Origin: Vibrio europaeus
GTDB lineage: Bacteria; Pseudomonadota; Gammaproteobacteria; Enterobacterales; Vibrionaceae
Length of the DNA stretch: 64,000 nt
Direction: 5' to 3'
NCBI RefSeq assembly: GCF_001695575.1
Contig: NZ_LUAX01000003.1
Coordinates: 124,001-188,000 of the forward strand
Shown here piece by piece: positions 1 through 8,298 of this stretch. Under the pieces are notes generated by a model. That model ran no database searches and was not told the origin of the DNA. It was given only the letters and a program-made list of their open reading frames with translations. The first letter of the stretch is position 1. The number at the start of each line of letters is the position of its first letter. Both the position numbers and the translations under genes were made by a program.

Positions 1-248
1 CGATAACCCACTCGCTGCCCAACCTTCTCTCCAAGCTGCTCGGCAAGGTAACGGGCAATGTTACGTGCGGCGAGTCTCCTCGGCTCCAGCATAATAATCT
101 TGCCTTTAACCACATTGTGCTTAATCAATTGCAGTGGGAAATGGGTTGATTTACCCGCACCAGGGGCTGCTTTAAGAATGAGCTGTGAATTGTTGCGCAC
201 ACCAGAGATGAGCTCTGGCATCACGCCCTGAATAGGCAATTGTGACAA
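1..248 (-). CDS. hrpB: ATP-dependent RNA helicase HrpB, N-terminal part (cut by window edge)
   Basis: Only about the first 82 codons are inside the window. Read on the minus strand, the frame starts SQLPIQ and continues through a Walker A motif APGAGKST and a following LEPRRLAARN block, which are motifs I and Ia of DEAH-box helicases; the order and spacing match HrpB. The best start is a TTG at 248, because no in-frame ATG lies just upstream and an AAGG precedes it. HrpB is a DExH helicase whose physiological role in vibrios is not well defined. The gene is divergent from sfsA, as in E. coli. The body of the protein lies outside the window. Confidence 0.85.
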   Translation of the reverse strand, partial: MSQLPIQGVMPELISGVRNNSQLILKAAPGAGKSTHFPLQLIKHNVVKGKIIMLEPRRLAARNIARYLAEQLGEKVGQRVGY

Positions 249-303
249 TGGGTGAACCTTGTGGTGTAATGTTGGCAACTATTGTACATAAAAACAGTGC
301 TAA

Positions 304-1017
304 ATGAAGTTTGAACTACCATTAGAATCGGCCACATTAATCAAACGCTATAAACGTTTTCTCGCCGACATTACCTTACCGGATGGCAGTGAGCGCACTA
401 TCCACTGTGCCAATACAGGCGCAATGACAGGCTGCGCAACGCCAGGAAATAAAGTTTGGTACTCAACATCGGATAACCCTAAGCGTAAGTACCCAAATAG
501 CTGGGAATTATCGGAGACCAGTCAAGGTCATCGCATCTGCATAAATACCGCGCGCGCCAATCAATTAGCTGTAGAAGCAATAGAAGCAGGCGTGATTGGT
601 GAACTGCAAGGTTATGACCAACTTCAAACTGAAGTGAAATATGGCAATGAAAATAGCCGGATTGATATCTTGCTCAAATCAGAAAATCAACCAAAATGCT
701 ATATAGAGGTTAAAAGCGTCACCTTATTGGATGAGGATTTACAAGGCCAAGGGTATTTCCCAGATGCAGTCACTACTCGTGGACAAAAGCACCTGAGAGA
801 GCTCACAGAAATGGTGCATTCTGGAAGCAGAGCAGTACTTTTATTCACTGTTTTACATTCAGGGATTGAAAAAGTCGCTCCAGCACTCCATATAGACGCC
901 AAATATTCACAATTACTGAAATACGCTCAAGAACAAGGGGTGGAAGTACTGTGCTACAAGGCAGAGCTTTCAAGCGATGAGATTAAACTGGTCAAGTCAC
1001 TCGAATTTAGCCATTAA
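304..1017 (+). CDS. sfsA: SfsA, sugar fermentation stimulation protein / putative nuclease
   Basis: 237 aa, the usual SfsA length, with strong family hallmarks: [12 protein letters not shown] near residues 37-48, YSTSDN followed by KRKYP, and RIDILL plus [10 protein letters not shown] (about D121, E135, K137). The last pair matches a PD-(D/E)XK-type nuclease centre. The family has been described as a DNA-binding or nucleic-acid-processing protein that stimulates maltose gene expression in E. coli; the true role is unsettled. The gene is monocistronic between hrpB (divergent) and dksA, as in enterobacteria. The ATG at 304 has no strong Shine-Dalgarno sequence, but the N-terminus aligns with E. 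coli SfsA, which supports this start. Confidence 0.93.
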   Translation: MKFELPLESATLIKRYKRFLADITLPDGSERTIHCANTGAMTGCATPGNKVWYSTSDNPKRKYPNSWELSETSQGHRICINTARANQLAVEAIEAGVIGELQGYDQLQTEVKYGNENSRIDILLKSENQPKCYIEVKSVTLLDEDLQGQGYFPDAVTTRGQKHLRELTEMVHSGSRAVLLFTVLHSGIEKVAPALHIDAKYSQLLKYAQEQGVEVLCYKAELSSDEIKLVKSLEFSH

Positions 1018-1069
1018 TGGCAAAAAATGATGTGACCTTCACATTGACAGTAAGTTTAACCTCAAGTAT

Positions 1070-1098
1070 TTGCCTCCAAAGATTCTTTTTGCTATAGA
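1070..1098 (+). promoter_or_regulatory. Predicted sigma-70 promoter of dksA
   Basis: TTGCCT at 1070-1075 and TATAGA at 1093-1098 are separated by 17 bp and followed by a GC-rich discriminator (CCCGCC). This geometry fits a sigma-70 promoter starting near 1105. A GC-rich discriminator is typical of stringently controlled promoters, which would make dksA autoregulated by ppGpp/DksA; that last point is inference. Confidence 0.5.
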
Positions 1099-1156
1099 TA
1101 CCCGCCTTAAAAATAACTGCGAGCGCAGTTGACTAGGTGTTAGTAGGAGATGCTGC

Positions 1157-1603
1157 ATGCCAGACTCAAAGAAAAAAGCGCTAGGCATCCTAGCCATTGC
1201 AGGGGTTGAGCCATACCAAGAAAAAGCAGGTGAAGAATACATGTCACCTGAGCAGTTGGCTCATTTTACAAAAATTCTATCAGCTTGGCGCAACCAGCTC
1301 AGGGAAGAAGTTGACCGCACTGTACACCACATGCAGGACGAGGCAGCAAATTTCCCAGATCCAGTTGACCGTGCTTCTCAAGAAGAAGAGTTCAGCTTAG
1401 AGCTACGCAACCGTGACCGTGAGCGTCGTCTGATTAAGAAAATCGAGAAAACACTAACAAAGATCGAAGACGATGACTTCGGCTTTTGTGAATCTTGTGG
1501 CATCGAGATCGGTATCCGCCGTCTAGAGGCTCGTCCAACCGCAGACCTTTGTATTGACTGTAAAACTCTTGCAGAAATCAAAGAGAAGCAAATGCAGGGT
1601 TAA
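1157..1603 (+). CDS. dksA: RNA polymerase-binding transcription factor DksA
   Basis: 148 aa, close to the 151 aa of E. coli DksA. The central region is a long charged coiled coil with the tip signature DPVDRA (about residues 68-73), whose acidic residues reach into the RNA polymerase secondary channel. The C-terminal zinc finger has Cys111, Cys114, Cys132 and Cys135, all present. DksA works with ppGpp to repress rRNA promoters and activate amino-acid promoters during starvation. The start is preceded by AGGAG with good spacing. It has its own promoter and terminator, and is followed by gluQRS as in many gammaproteobacteria. Confidence 0.97.
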   Translation: MPDSKKKALGILAIAGVEPYQEKAGEEYMSPEQLAHFTKILSAWRNQLREEVDRTVHHMQDEAANFPDPVDRASQEEEFSLELRNRDRERRLIKKIEKTLTKIEDDDFGFCESCGIEIGIRRLEARPTADLCIDCKTLAEIKEKQMQG

Positions 1604-1624
1604 TCACTCTTGCAATGACTATTG

Positions 1625-1648
1625 AAGGGAGCTTTGGCTCCCTTTTTG
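1625..1648 (+). terminator. Intrinsic terminator of dksA
   Basis: The stem AAGGGAGC / GCTCCCTT with loop TTTG is followed by a run of T. It lies 22 nt after the dksA stop and just before gluQRS, so gluQRS is expressed by read-through or from a separate start. Confidence 0.85.
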
Positions 1649-1673
1649 GTTTGTATCACGGCATAAAAATAGT

Positions 1674-2564
1674 ATGAGTTATATTGGTCGCTTCGCACCA
1701 TCTCCATCCGGCCCACTGCATTTTGGTTCCTTGATCGCCGCTTTAGGCAGTTACTTCCAAGCGAAAGCAAATCATGGTCAATGGTTGGTCAGAATTGAAG
1801 ACTTAGATCCACCACGCGAAATGCCCGGTGCTGCTTGTTTAATTTTACAAACCTTAGAAGCATACCGTCTTTTTTGGGATGGTGAAGTGGTTTACCAGAG
1901 TCAACGACACGACTTATATCAAGCGCAAATTGAGCGTTGGTTAGCAAGCGGACAAGCGTACTACTGCCAGTGCACACGTAAGCAAATTAAAGCGCTTGGT
2001 GGTTTCTACTCGGGCACTTGCCGTGACCTTGGTCTAACCAATCATGAGCAGTGCGCAATTCGATTACGCATGACAAAACCGGTGTACGAGTTTGATGATA
2101 AACGTCATGGTACTTTGCACATCCCAAACGCCTTGGCAGATGAAGATTTTATTATAAAGCGCCGTGACGGGTTATTTGCCTATAACCTTGCAGTAGTATT
2201 GGATGATATCGAGCAGGGAATTACTGAAGTGGTACGCGGGGCAGATTTGATTGAGCCTACTGGCAGACAGATCAGTCTTTATCAAATGCTAAGCAAAGCC
2301 CCAGTGGGCTATTTACATCTTCCGTTAGCACTTGATACAAATGGTCAGAAGTTATCCAAACAAAACCATGCGAAAGCGATTGATAATGAGAACCCAAAAC
2401 CGGCATTGCTTGATGCGATGACGTTCTTAGGGTTTGATATTAAGGAAGAAATTCGACATTCGAGCATAGATGAAATCATAGAGTGGGGGGTACAAAATTG
2501 GCACCTAACTCAACTGCCTTCATCGACTGAGATCACACCATTATTCTCAAACCGCTCGCTGTAG
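1674..2564 (+). CDS. gluQRS: Glutamyl-Q tRNA(Asp) synthetase
   Basis: 296 aa; a truncated paralogue of glutamyl-tRNA synthetase without the anticodon-binding domain. It charges glutamate onto queuosine in the anticodon loop of tRNA(Asp). The class I signature is visible as [12 protein letters not shown] (residues 10-20, HIGH-like) and a KLSKQ motif near residue 228. Zinc-binding cysteines occur at 98, 100 and 116. It follows dksA after a terminator, the conserved dksA-gluQRS arrangement in gammaproteobacteria. It has no N-terminal extension. Confidence 0.95.
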   Translation: MSYIGRFAPSPSGPLHFGSLIAALGSYFQAKANHGQWLVRIEDLDPPREMPGAACLILQTLEAYRLFWDGEVVYQSQRHDLYQAQIERWLASGQAYYCQCTRKQIKALGGFYSGTCRDLGLTNHEQCAIRLRMTKPVYEFDDKRHGTLHIPNALADEDFIIKRRDGLFAYNLAVVLDDIEQGITEVVRGADLIEPTGRQISLYQMLSKAPVGYLHLPLALDTNGQKLSKQNHAKAIDNENPKPALLDAMTFLGFDIKEEIRHSSIDEIIEWGVQNWHLTQLPSSTEITPLFSNRSL

Positions 2565-2644
2565 GCTATTATTAGCCGCAAATTCGCCCCTAGCGGGCCT
2601 AAGAAACTAAACTCAAGCAAGATTGGATAACCAATTGTTGCCAT

Positions 2645-4012
2645 ATGCACATGAATAAAAACGACTATACACCCAGCGAATCTCGGGCAATTACAGAACT
2701 CGATTTAAATATTATTACTCGCCAAGAGCATAACATCTCGCGCAAAAAAATCAGTGATAATGCATTGAAGGTGCTATACCGTCTTCATGGTGCAGGCTTC
2801 GACGCATATCTTGTTGGCGGTGGCGTTCGAGACTTATTGCTCGGTCAAGCACCTAAAGACTTTGACATTGCAACCAATGCGACCCCAGAGCAGATCAGGC
2901 AGCTATTTAAGAACTGCCGTTTGATTGGTCGTCGGTTCCGCCTAGCCCACATTATGTTTGGCCGCGACATCATTGAAGTGGCAACATTCCGTGGTCACCA
3001 TCAAGAACCAAGCAAGAATGTCTCTCAGCAATCAAAAGAAGGCATGCTGTTACGTGATAATGTTTACGGCACCATTGATGAAGACGCAGAACGTCGTGAC
3101 TTTACTGTCAACGCGATGTATTACAGCATCGGTGACTACTCTATTCACGACTACGCTGGTGGCATTGAAGATCTAGAAGACAAACTGATTCGCTTACTCG
3201 GTGATCCTGAAACGCGCTATCGCGAAGACCCAGTACGTATGCTGCGTGCGATTCGCTTTGCGGTTAAACTCGACTTTGATATTGAAGAAGATACCGCAGA
3301 GCCAATTGAAGAGCTTTCAACCTTACTTCAAGACATTCCACCAGCACGTCTTTATGAGGAATCACTAAAGATGCTGCAATCAGGTCATGGTCTAGAAACT
3401 TACCACCTGATGCGTGAATACAACTTGTTCCAACAGTTGTTCCCAACGATTTCAGAGTTCTTTACTGAAGATTACTCATCGCAAACCGAGCAGATGCTTG
3501 ATCTGGTATTAGATTCTACCGATCAGCGCATCGAAGAAGGTAAACGCATTAACCCAGCGTTTATGTTCGCTGCTATGCTGTGGTACCCACTGCAAGAGAA
3601 AGCTAAGCAGTTAATGGAGAAGCGTAAGCTCTCTTTCTATGACGCGATCATGGAAGCCAGCAACTACGTACTTGATGATCAGGTACGCACTATCGCCATT
3701 CCACGCCGCCACACGGCGACGATTCGCGAAATCTGGCAACTACAGCTTCGTATGCCCCGTCGCAACGGAAAGCGCGCTTTCCGTCTAATGGAACTCAACA
3801 AGTTCCGTGCTGGCTTTGATTTCCTTGAGATGCGTGGTGAGATTGAGCAAGGTGATACCGAGCTATTAGCCAAATGGTGGGAAACCTTCCAAAATGCGGG
3901 TCGCAATATGCGTCAAGCGATGGTTGCCGACTTGGATTCTGCAGCTGAAGGCCTACCAAAGCAACGTCGTCGCAAGAACTATCGTAAGAAAAAGCCGAAG
4001 GCATCATCATGA
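2645..4012 (+). CDS. pcnB: Poly(A) polymerase I
   Basis: 455 aa. The nucleotidyltransferase head shows LVGGGVRDLLLG at about residues 56-67 and the metal-binding DFD (Asp72, Asp74), followed by RRFRLAHIMFG and RRDFTVNAMYY. The C-terminus is very basic (RRRKNYRKKK), as expected for an RNA-binding tail. It adds 3' poly(A) tails that promote mRNA decay. The start is uncertain: ATG at 2645 or 2651, neither with a good Shine-Dalgarno sequence. In E. coli pcnB begins at a rare AUU, so a non-canonical upstream start after the stop at 2600-2602 is possible. It overlaps folK by 4 nt (ATGA), which implies translational coupling. Confidence 0.95.
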   Translation: MHMNKNDYTPSESRAITELDLNIITRQEHNISRKKISDNALKVLYRLHGAGFDAYLVGGGVRDLLLGQAPKDFDIATNATPEQIRQLFKNCRLIGRRFRLAHIMFGRDIIEVATFRGHHQEPSKNVSQQSKEGMLLRDNVYGTIDEDAERRDFTVNAMYYSIGDYSIHDYAGGIEDLEDKLIRLLGDPETRYREDPVRMLRAIRFAVKLDFDIEEDTAEPIEELSTLLQDIPPARLYEESLKMLQSGHGLETYHLMREYNLFQQLFPTISEFFTEDYSSQTEQMLDLVLDSTDQRIEEGKRINPAFMFAAMLWYPLQEKAKQLMEKRKLSFYDAIMEASNYVLDDQVRTIAIPRRHTATIREIWQLQLRMPRRNGKRAFRLMELNKFRAGFDFLEMRGEIEQGDTELLAKWWETFQNAGRNMRQAMVADLDSAAEGLPKQRRRKNYRKKKPKASS

Positions 4013-4494
4013 TCACGGTCTTTATCGCAGTAGGCAGCAATCTTAGCGATCCTGTTTCTCAAGCCAATGCGGCTATTGATGCATTAAAACAACTTCCTAA
4101 GTCAGAGTTCGTGCGTAGCTCATCCTTGTACAGCAGTACACCGATGGGGCCTCAAGACCAACCTGACTACATCAATGCCGTGGTTGAAGTAAAAACAGAA
4201 TTAACGCCACTTGAACTGCTTGATAGCACTCAAGCTATTGAACAAGAGCAAGGGCGCGTCCGTAAAGAAGAGCGTTGGGGTCCAAGAACCTTAGATCTCG
4301 ATATTCTGCTTTATGGCAATGAGGTGATGGATTCCGAGCGCCTAGTCGTTCCTCACTACGGAATGAAAGAGCGAGAGTTCGTACTCTACCCGCTCGCAGA
4401 AATCGCACCAAATTTAACCCTCCCATGTGGGACCAGACTGGAAGACTTACTCAAAGTCGTTGAGCAAAACGGTCTGCGTATTTGGCAATCATAG
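4009..4494 (+). CDS. folK: HPPK, 2-amino-4-hydroxy-6-hydroxymethyldihydropteridine pyrophosphokinase (copy 1)
   Basis: 161 aa. It transfers pyrophosphate from ATP to hydroxymethyl-dihydropterin in folate synthesis. Family motifs are clear: VGSNLSDP near the N-terminus and RWGPRTLDLDILLYG, the HPPK signature that carries the two Mg-binding aspartates. It overlaps the pcnB stop by 4 nt and precedes panB by 22 nt, the classic pcnB-folK-panB-panC operon. A second HPPK gene lies at 45623-46108 beside folB. This copy is closer to E. coli FolK in sequence and context. Confidence 0.95.
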   Translation: MITVFIAVGSNLSDPVSQANAAIDALKQLPKSEFVRSSSLYSSTPMGPQDQPDYINAVVEVKTELTPLELLDSTQAIEQEQGRVRKEERWGPRTLDLDILLYGNEVMDSERLVVPHYGMKEREFVLYPLAEIAPNLTLPCGTRLEDLLKVVEQNGLRIWQS

Positions 4495-4516
4495 CCAACT
4501 CCTGTAAGGAAAAATC

Positions 4517-5311
4517 ATGAAAAAAATTTCTATCAACGACCTAATGAAATGGAAGCAAGAAGGTCGTAAATTTGCAACTTCTACCGCTTACGATGCGAGC
4601 TTCGCTCAGCTATTCGAAAGCCAAGAGATGCCAGTACTGCTAGTAGGCGACTCGCTAGGTATGGTTCTTCAAGGTGAAACTTCAACGTTACCAGTGACGG
4701 TTGAAGAGCTTGCTTACCATACTCGCTGTGTTCGTGCCGGTAGCCCTAACTGTTTATTGATGGCTGATATGCCATTTATGAGCTATGCCACACCAGAGCA
4801 AGCGTGTGAAAATGCTGCAACTCTGATGCGTGCTGGTGCAAACATGGTAAAAATTGAAGGTGGCGACTGGCTAGTCGACACTGTGAAAATGCTTACGGAG
4901 CGCGCTGTACCTGTGTGTGCCCATCTAGGACTGACTCCACAATCGGTGAATATCTTTGGTGGTTTCAAGGTACAAGGTCGCGAGCAAGATAAAGCCGATC
5001 GCATGGTTCGTGATGCACTTGCTCTGCAAGAAGCAGGCGCGCAGATCATTTTGCTTGAATGTGTTCCAAAAGAACTCGCCGCACGCATCACCGAAGTGTG
5101 TGATGTACCAGTGATTGGTATTGGTGCCGGAAATGTCACTGACGGCCAAATCCTAGTTATGCACGATATGTTCGGTATTGCAGCGAACTACATGCCAAAA
5201 TTCTCGAAAAACTTCCTTGCTGAAACTGGCGACATGCGCAAAGCTGTCGCTAAATACAAGGAAGACGTCGAAAGCGGAGCTTTCCCTGGCGACGCACATA
5301 CCATCGCGTAA
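4517..5311 (+). CDS. panB: 3-methyl-2-oxobutanoate hydroxymethyltransferase
   Basis: 264 aa, matching E. coli PanB. It makes ketopantoate from alpha-ketoisovalerate and methylene-tetrahydrofolate, the first committed step of pantothenate and CoA synthesis. Typical segments are [33 protein letters not shown] and GIGAG. The start at 4517 has a good AAGGA ribosome site. It sits 11 nt before panC. Folate (folK) and pantothenate genes share this transcript, which is sensible because PanB consumes a folate cofactor. Confidence 0.97.
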   Translation: MKKISINDLMKWKQEGRKFATSTAYDASFAQLFESQEMPVLLVGDSLGMVLQGETSTLPVTVEELAYHTRCVRAGSPNCLLMADMPFMSYATPEQACENAATLMRAGANMVKIEGGDWLVDTVKMLTERAVPVCAHLGLTPQSVNIFGGFKVQGREQDKADRMVRDALALQEAGAQIILLECVPKELAARITEVCDVPVIGIGAGNVTDGQILVMHDMFGIAANYMPKFSKNFLAETGDMRKAVAKYKEDVESGAFPGDAHTIA

Positions 5312-5322
5312 GGATTATAGTC

Positions 5323-6225
5323 ATGCAAACTTTTGCTGAAATTGCCGCTCTTAGAGAGCAGATTAAGCAGTACAAGCGAGATGGACGCAAGGTGGCTTTT
5401 GTTCCAACCATGGGCAACCTGCACGAAGGCCACTTAACCTTAGTTCGTAAAGCGCGTGAGCACGCCGAAATTGTTGTGGTGAGCATCTTTGTTAACCCAA
5501 TGCAATTTGACCGTGCGGACGATCTAAATAACTACCCTCGCACCTTGGAAGATGATCTTGCCAAACTAGGTGGTGAAGGTGTTGAAGTTGTCTTTACACC
5601 GACGCCTGAAATCATCTATCCAAACGGGGTAGAAAACCAAACCTCAGTGGAGGTTCCGGGTCTATCTAACATCCTTGAAGGTGCCTCTCGCCCAGGTCAC
5701 TTCCGCGGTGTCGCCACTGTAGTGAGCAAACTTTTCCATCTTGTTCAGCCTGATGTCGCTTGTTTTGGTGAGAAAGACTTCCAACAATTAGCTGTAATTC
5801 GCAAGATGACCGAAGACTTGGCTATGGATATCGAAATCATCGGTGTGCCAACAGTGCGTGAAATGGATGGCTTAGCCATGAGCTCACGTAACGGCCTTCT
5901 GACCATTGATGAGCGTCAGCGGGCTCCAGTGTTGGCTCGTACTATGCGTTGGATTAGCAGCGCTATGCGAGGCGGACGCGACGACTATGCGTCTGTGATT
6001 GAAGATGCGAGTGATCAACTACGCGCAGCAGGCCTGCAGCCTGATGAGATCTTTATTCGCGATGCCCGCACGCTGCAAGCGATCACTGCCGATACCACTC
6101 AAGCTGTGATTCTGATGTCTGCTTTCTTAGGTAAAGCTCGCCTGATCGACAACCAAGTTGTCGAAATGGTGGTTGAATCGAAAGAAGAAGAAACTGCAGA
6201 AGCGCCATCAGAAAGCGCAGAATAG
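5323..6225 (+). CDS. panC: Pantoate--beta-alanine ligase (pantothenate synthetase)
   Basis: 300 aa. It condenses pantoate and beta-alanine with ATP. The HIGH-type nucleotide motif is MGNLHEGH (residues 30-37), with GEKDFQQ and the KMSKS-like MSSRN near residue 187. The protein carries about 15 extra C-terminal residues rich in E, A and S beyond the E. coli length; these may be dispensable. It is the last gene of the pcnB-folK-panB-panC operon. No panD follows: a terminator and a composite repeat occupy the space before the convergent yadH. Confidence 0.96.
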   Translation: MQTFAEIAALREQIKQYKRDGRKVAFVPTMGNLHEGHLTLVRKAREHAEIVVVSIFVNPMQFDRADDLNNYPRTLEDDLAKLGGEGVEVVFTPTPEIIYPNGVENQTSVEVPGLSNILEGASRPGHFRGVATVVSKLFHLVQPDVACFGEKDFQQLAVIRKMTEDLAMDIEIIGVPTVREMDGLAMSSRNGLLTIDERQRAPVLARTMRWISSAMRGGRDDYASVIEDASDQLRAAGLQPDEIFIRDARTLQAITADTTQAVILMSAFLGKARLIDNQVVEMVVESKEEETAEAPSESAE

Positions 6226-6248
6226 CGACAAGCAAAAGCGAAAAAAAT

Positions 6249-6280
6249 AAAGGCTTGGTGCATTGCACCAAGCCTTTTTT
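6249..6280 (+). terminator. Intrinsic terminator of the pcnB-folK-panBC operon
   Basis: The near-perfect stem AGGCTTGGTGC / GCACCAAGCCT is followed by six T. The composite repeat begins 5 nt later, so the terminator itself is intact. Confidence 0.9.
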
Positions 6281-6284
6281 GTTT

Positions 6285-6429
6285 GGATAACTGGATAACT
6301 GGATAACTGGATAACTAAGATTGATTGAATTCCTTAGACAATCAACCTTAGTACTCCCGAAGGGCGAAGCCCGCTCCCGTTTTCCAAAAGCGAAGCGCTC
6401 CCGCTTTCTATAGGACGAAGTCCGTTCTA
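6285..6429. repeat. Composite intergenic repeat A: (GGATAACT)4 + inverted repeat + GNA mini-hairpins
   Basis: Four perfect copies of GGATAACT occupy 6285-6316. An inverted repeat follows, with arms 6314-6327 and 6339-6352 (13 of 14 pairs) and its left arm beginning inside the last unit. Then come short hairpins with GAA loops: GGGC-GAA-GCCC at 6362-6372, GC-GAA-GC at 6390-6396 and GGAC-GAA-GTCC at 6413-6423. The right end TCCGTTCTA (6421-6429) touches the stop codon of yadH (6430). It lies between the convergent genes panC and yadH, where a yadH terminator would be expected. It is related to the repeats at 20078, 24426, 32412 and 62049. Confidence 0.9.
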
Positions 6430-7200
6430 CTAACTACGCAACCCTATTCCGCGAGTCACTAGGTAATGGGCTACTGCATACAAAGCAACGACAAACATGC
6501 CTAATACACTAAACGAAGTCACAATACCGACATCAGATACCCCTAAGAAACCGTAGCGGAAGGCATTGACCATGTAGACGATCGGGTTGATCTTAGACAC
6601 CCCTTGCCAGAACTCAGGCAACAAACTAATTGAATAAAACACGCCACCCAAGTATGTCAGAGGTGTCAGAACAAAGGTCGGGATGATCGAAATATCATCG
6701 AAAGTCTTAGCATATACGGCATTGATCAAGCCACCGAGCGAGAACACGACCGAGGTCATAAATACCGTCGCAATAATAATGCCCCAATGATCGACCTGAA
6801 GATCAACAAAGAAAAGTGAAACGAAGGTGACGATAGTACCAACAAGCAAACCGCGCACTACGCCACCCATAACAAAGCCAAGAATGATCACATAGTTTGG
6901 CACAGGTGCTACAAGCAACTCTTCAATGTTCTTCTGGAATTTGGCACTGAAGAATGACGACGCGACGTTGGAGTATGAGTTGGTGATCACTGACATCATA
7001 ATCAAACCCGGAACGATATACTCCATATAACTAAAGCCGTTCATCTCACCGATGCGCGAGCCGATAAGGCTACCGAAAATAATAAAGTACAGTGTCATCG
7101 TAATAGCAGGCGGAACTAAGGTCTGAACCCAAATACGAGTAAATCGATTGACCTCTTTTGTCAGCAGACTACAAAAAGCTGTCCAATATAGCTGATACAT
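6430..7200 (-). CDS. yadH: ABC-2 type transporter permease YadH
   Basis: 256 aa from the ATG at 7200 (residues MYQLYW), the same length and N-terminus as E. coli YadH; a longer frame beginning at 7233 would overlap yadG and is less likely. It has about six hydrophobic segments and the ABC-2 signature (NPIVYMVNAFRYGFLG). It partners with YadG as an exporter of unknown substrate. The start lies 2 nt after the yadG stop, so the two are coupled. The stop codon directly abuts the right end of composite repeat A, and no other terminator is visible. Confidence 0.93.
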   Translation of the reverse strand: MYQLYWTAFCSLLTKEVNRFTRIWVQTLVPPAITMTLYFIIFGSLIGSRIGEMNGFSYMEYIVPGLIMMSVITNSYSNVASSFFSAKFQKNIEELLVAPVPNYVIILGFVMGGVVRGLLVGTIVTFVSLFFVDLQVDHWGIIIATVFMTSVVFSLGGLINAVYAKTFDDISIIPTFVLTPLTYLGGVFYSISLLPEFWQGVSKINPIVYMVNAFRYGFLGVSDVGIVTSFSVLGMFVVALYAVAHYLVTRGIGLRS

Positions 7201-7201
7201 C

Positions 7202-8137
7202 TTACTGCCCTCCTTCTCTGACAATACTGACAAACAGTTCTTCTAAACGGTTCGCTTTGTTACGCATAGACAAAACTTGAACACCTTGCTCGGTAAGTTG
7301 GGTAAAGATCGCATTCAAACCTTGTGTCTTTTCAATCTCAATCTCCAAAGATCCGTTGGCAAATGTTTGGCTATTTACCCCAGATAATTGTGGTTCTGAG
7401 CTACCTTCAGCTAAGTCGAGGATAAAGGTCTCAACATGGAGCTTGCCGAGCAGATCCTTCATCGTGGTGTTTTCAATCAGCTCACCCTTGTTGATGATAC
7501 CGATGTTACGACACAGCATTTCCGCTTCTTCTAGGTAGTGGGTAGTTAAGATGATGGTGATACCTTGCTGTGAGTTGATCTCTTTCAAGAACTCCCACAT
7601 CGAGCGACGTAATTCGATATCAACCCCAGCCGTTGGCTCATCGAGAATAAGCAACTGCGGTTCATGCATGAGCGCGCGAGCAATCATCAAACGGCGCTTC
7701 ATACCACCAGAAAGGTTTCTTGCACGTTCACTACGTTTCTCCCAAAGATCGAGCTTAGTTAGATACTTTTGAGCTCTTTCTTTAGCAAGTTGTTTGGGTA
7801 CGCCGTAATATCCTGCCTGTTGAAGGACAATCTGTTCGACGGTTTCGAACTGGTTAAAGTTGAATTCTTGTGGCACTAAGCCAAGATTTTGTTTAGCTAG
7901 CTCTAAATCTTTGTCGATGTCATAGCCAAACACCTTTACTTGACCTGAAGTCTTGTTCACTAGCGAAGAGATAACACCTATGGTGGTCGACTTACCGGCT
8001 CCGTTTGGCCCAAGTAAGGCGTAAAAATCCCCTTTGGCGACATTTAAACTAATGCCTTTAAGCGCTTCAAACCCACCCGCATAGGTTTTACGCAGCTGCT
8101 CAATTTCTAATGCATACATATTATTTACGGTTGCCAT
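7202..8137 (-). CDS. yadG: ABC transporter ATP-binding protein YadG
   Basis: 311 aa. It contains Walker A GPNGAGKST (residues 43-51), the signature LSGGMKRR, Walker B LLILDEP and a switch histidine in TTHYLEEAE. The C-terminal part has the extension typical of DrrA/YadG-type exporters. The start could also be the ATG at 8119, which aligns better with the E. coli N-terminus. It forms an exporter with the downstream yadH; the substrate is unknown. In E. coli yadG lies beside can; here a SulP gene separates them. Confidence 0.94.
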   Translation of the reverse strand: MATVNNMYALEIEQLRKTYAGGFEALKGISLNVAKGDFYALLGPNGAGKSTTIGVISSLVNKTSGQVKVFGYDIDKDLELAKQNLGLVPQEFNFNQFETVEQIVLQQAGYYGVPKQLAKERAQKYLTKLDLWEKRSERARNLSGGMKRRLMIARALMHEPQLLILDEPTAGVDIELRRSMWEFLKEINSQQGITIILTTHYLEEAEMLCRNIGIINKGELIENTTMKDLLGKLHVETFILDLAEGSSEPQLSGVNSQTFANGSLEIEIEKTQGLNAIFTQLTEQGVQVLSMRNKANRLEELFVSIVREGGQ

Positions 8138-8229
8138 TGCTACATCTTATTTGTAAATCAGTTTATCGTTGAATAACGATGATTACAATTAAACCTTTCG
8201 AATAGTTTGGAAATGAATTTTGTCGCGAT

Positions 8230-8263
8230 AAAAAAACGCCACTAGAGTTTCCTCTAGTGGCGT
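8230..8263 (-). terminator. Intrinsic terminator of the SulP transporter gene
   Basis: The 12-bp stem ACGCCACTAGAG / CTCTAGTGGCGT with a 4-nt loop is followed, on the minus strand, by seven T. It lies between the SulP stop and the yadG start, so yadG-yadH are transcribed separately. Confidence 0.9.
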
Positions 8264-8298
8264 CAGGTATCTTATCTAAATCGTTGCTTATACAGCTT

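Noticed and set aside
4783..5139. 118-codon frame antisense to panB
   Set aside because: Shadow of a strongly conserved gene; no ribosome site or domain.
6285..6429. Mini-hairpins considered as integron attC (VCR) sites
   Set aside because: attC sites need R'/R'' core sites and 60-120 bp imperfect palindromes with gene cassettes; here the hairpins are 7-11 nt and the neighbours are core genes.
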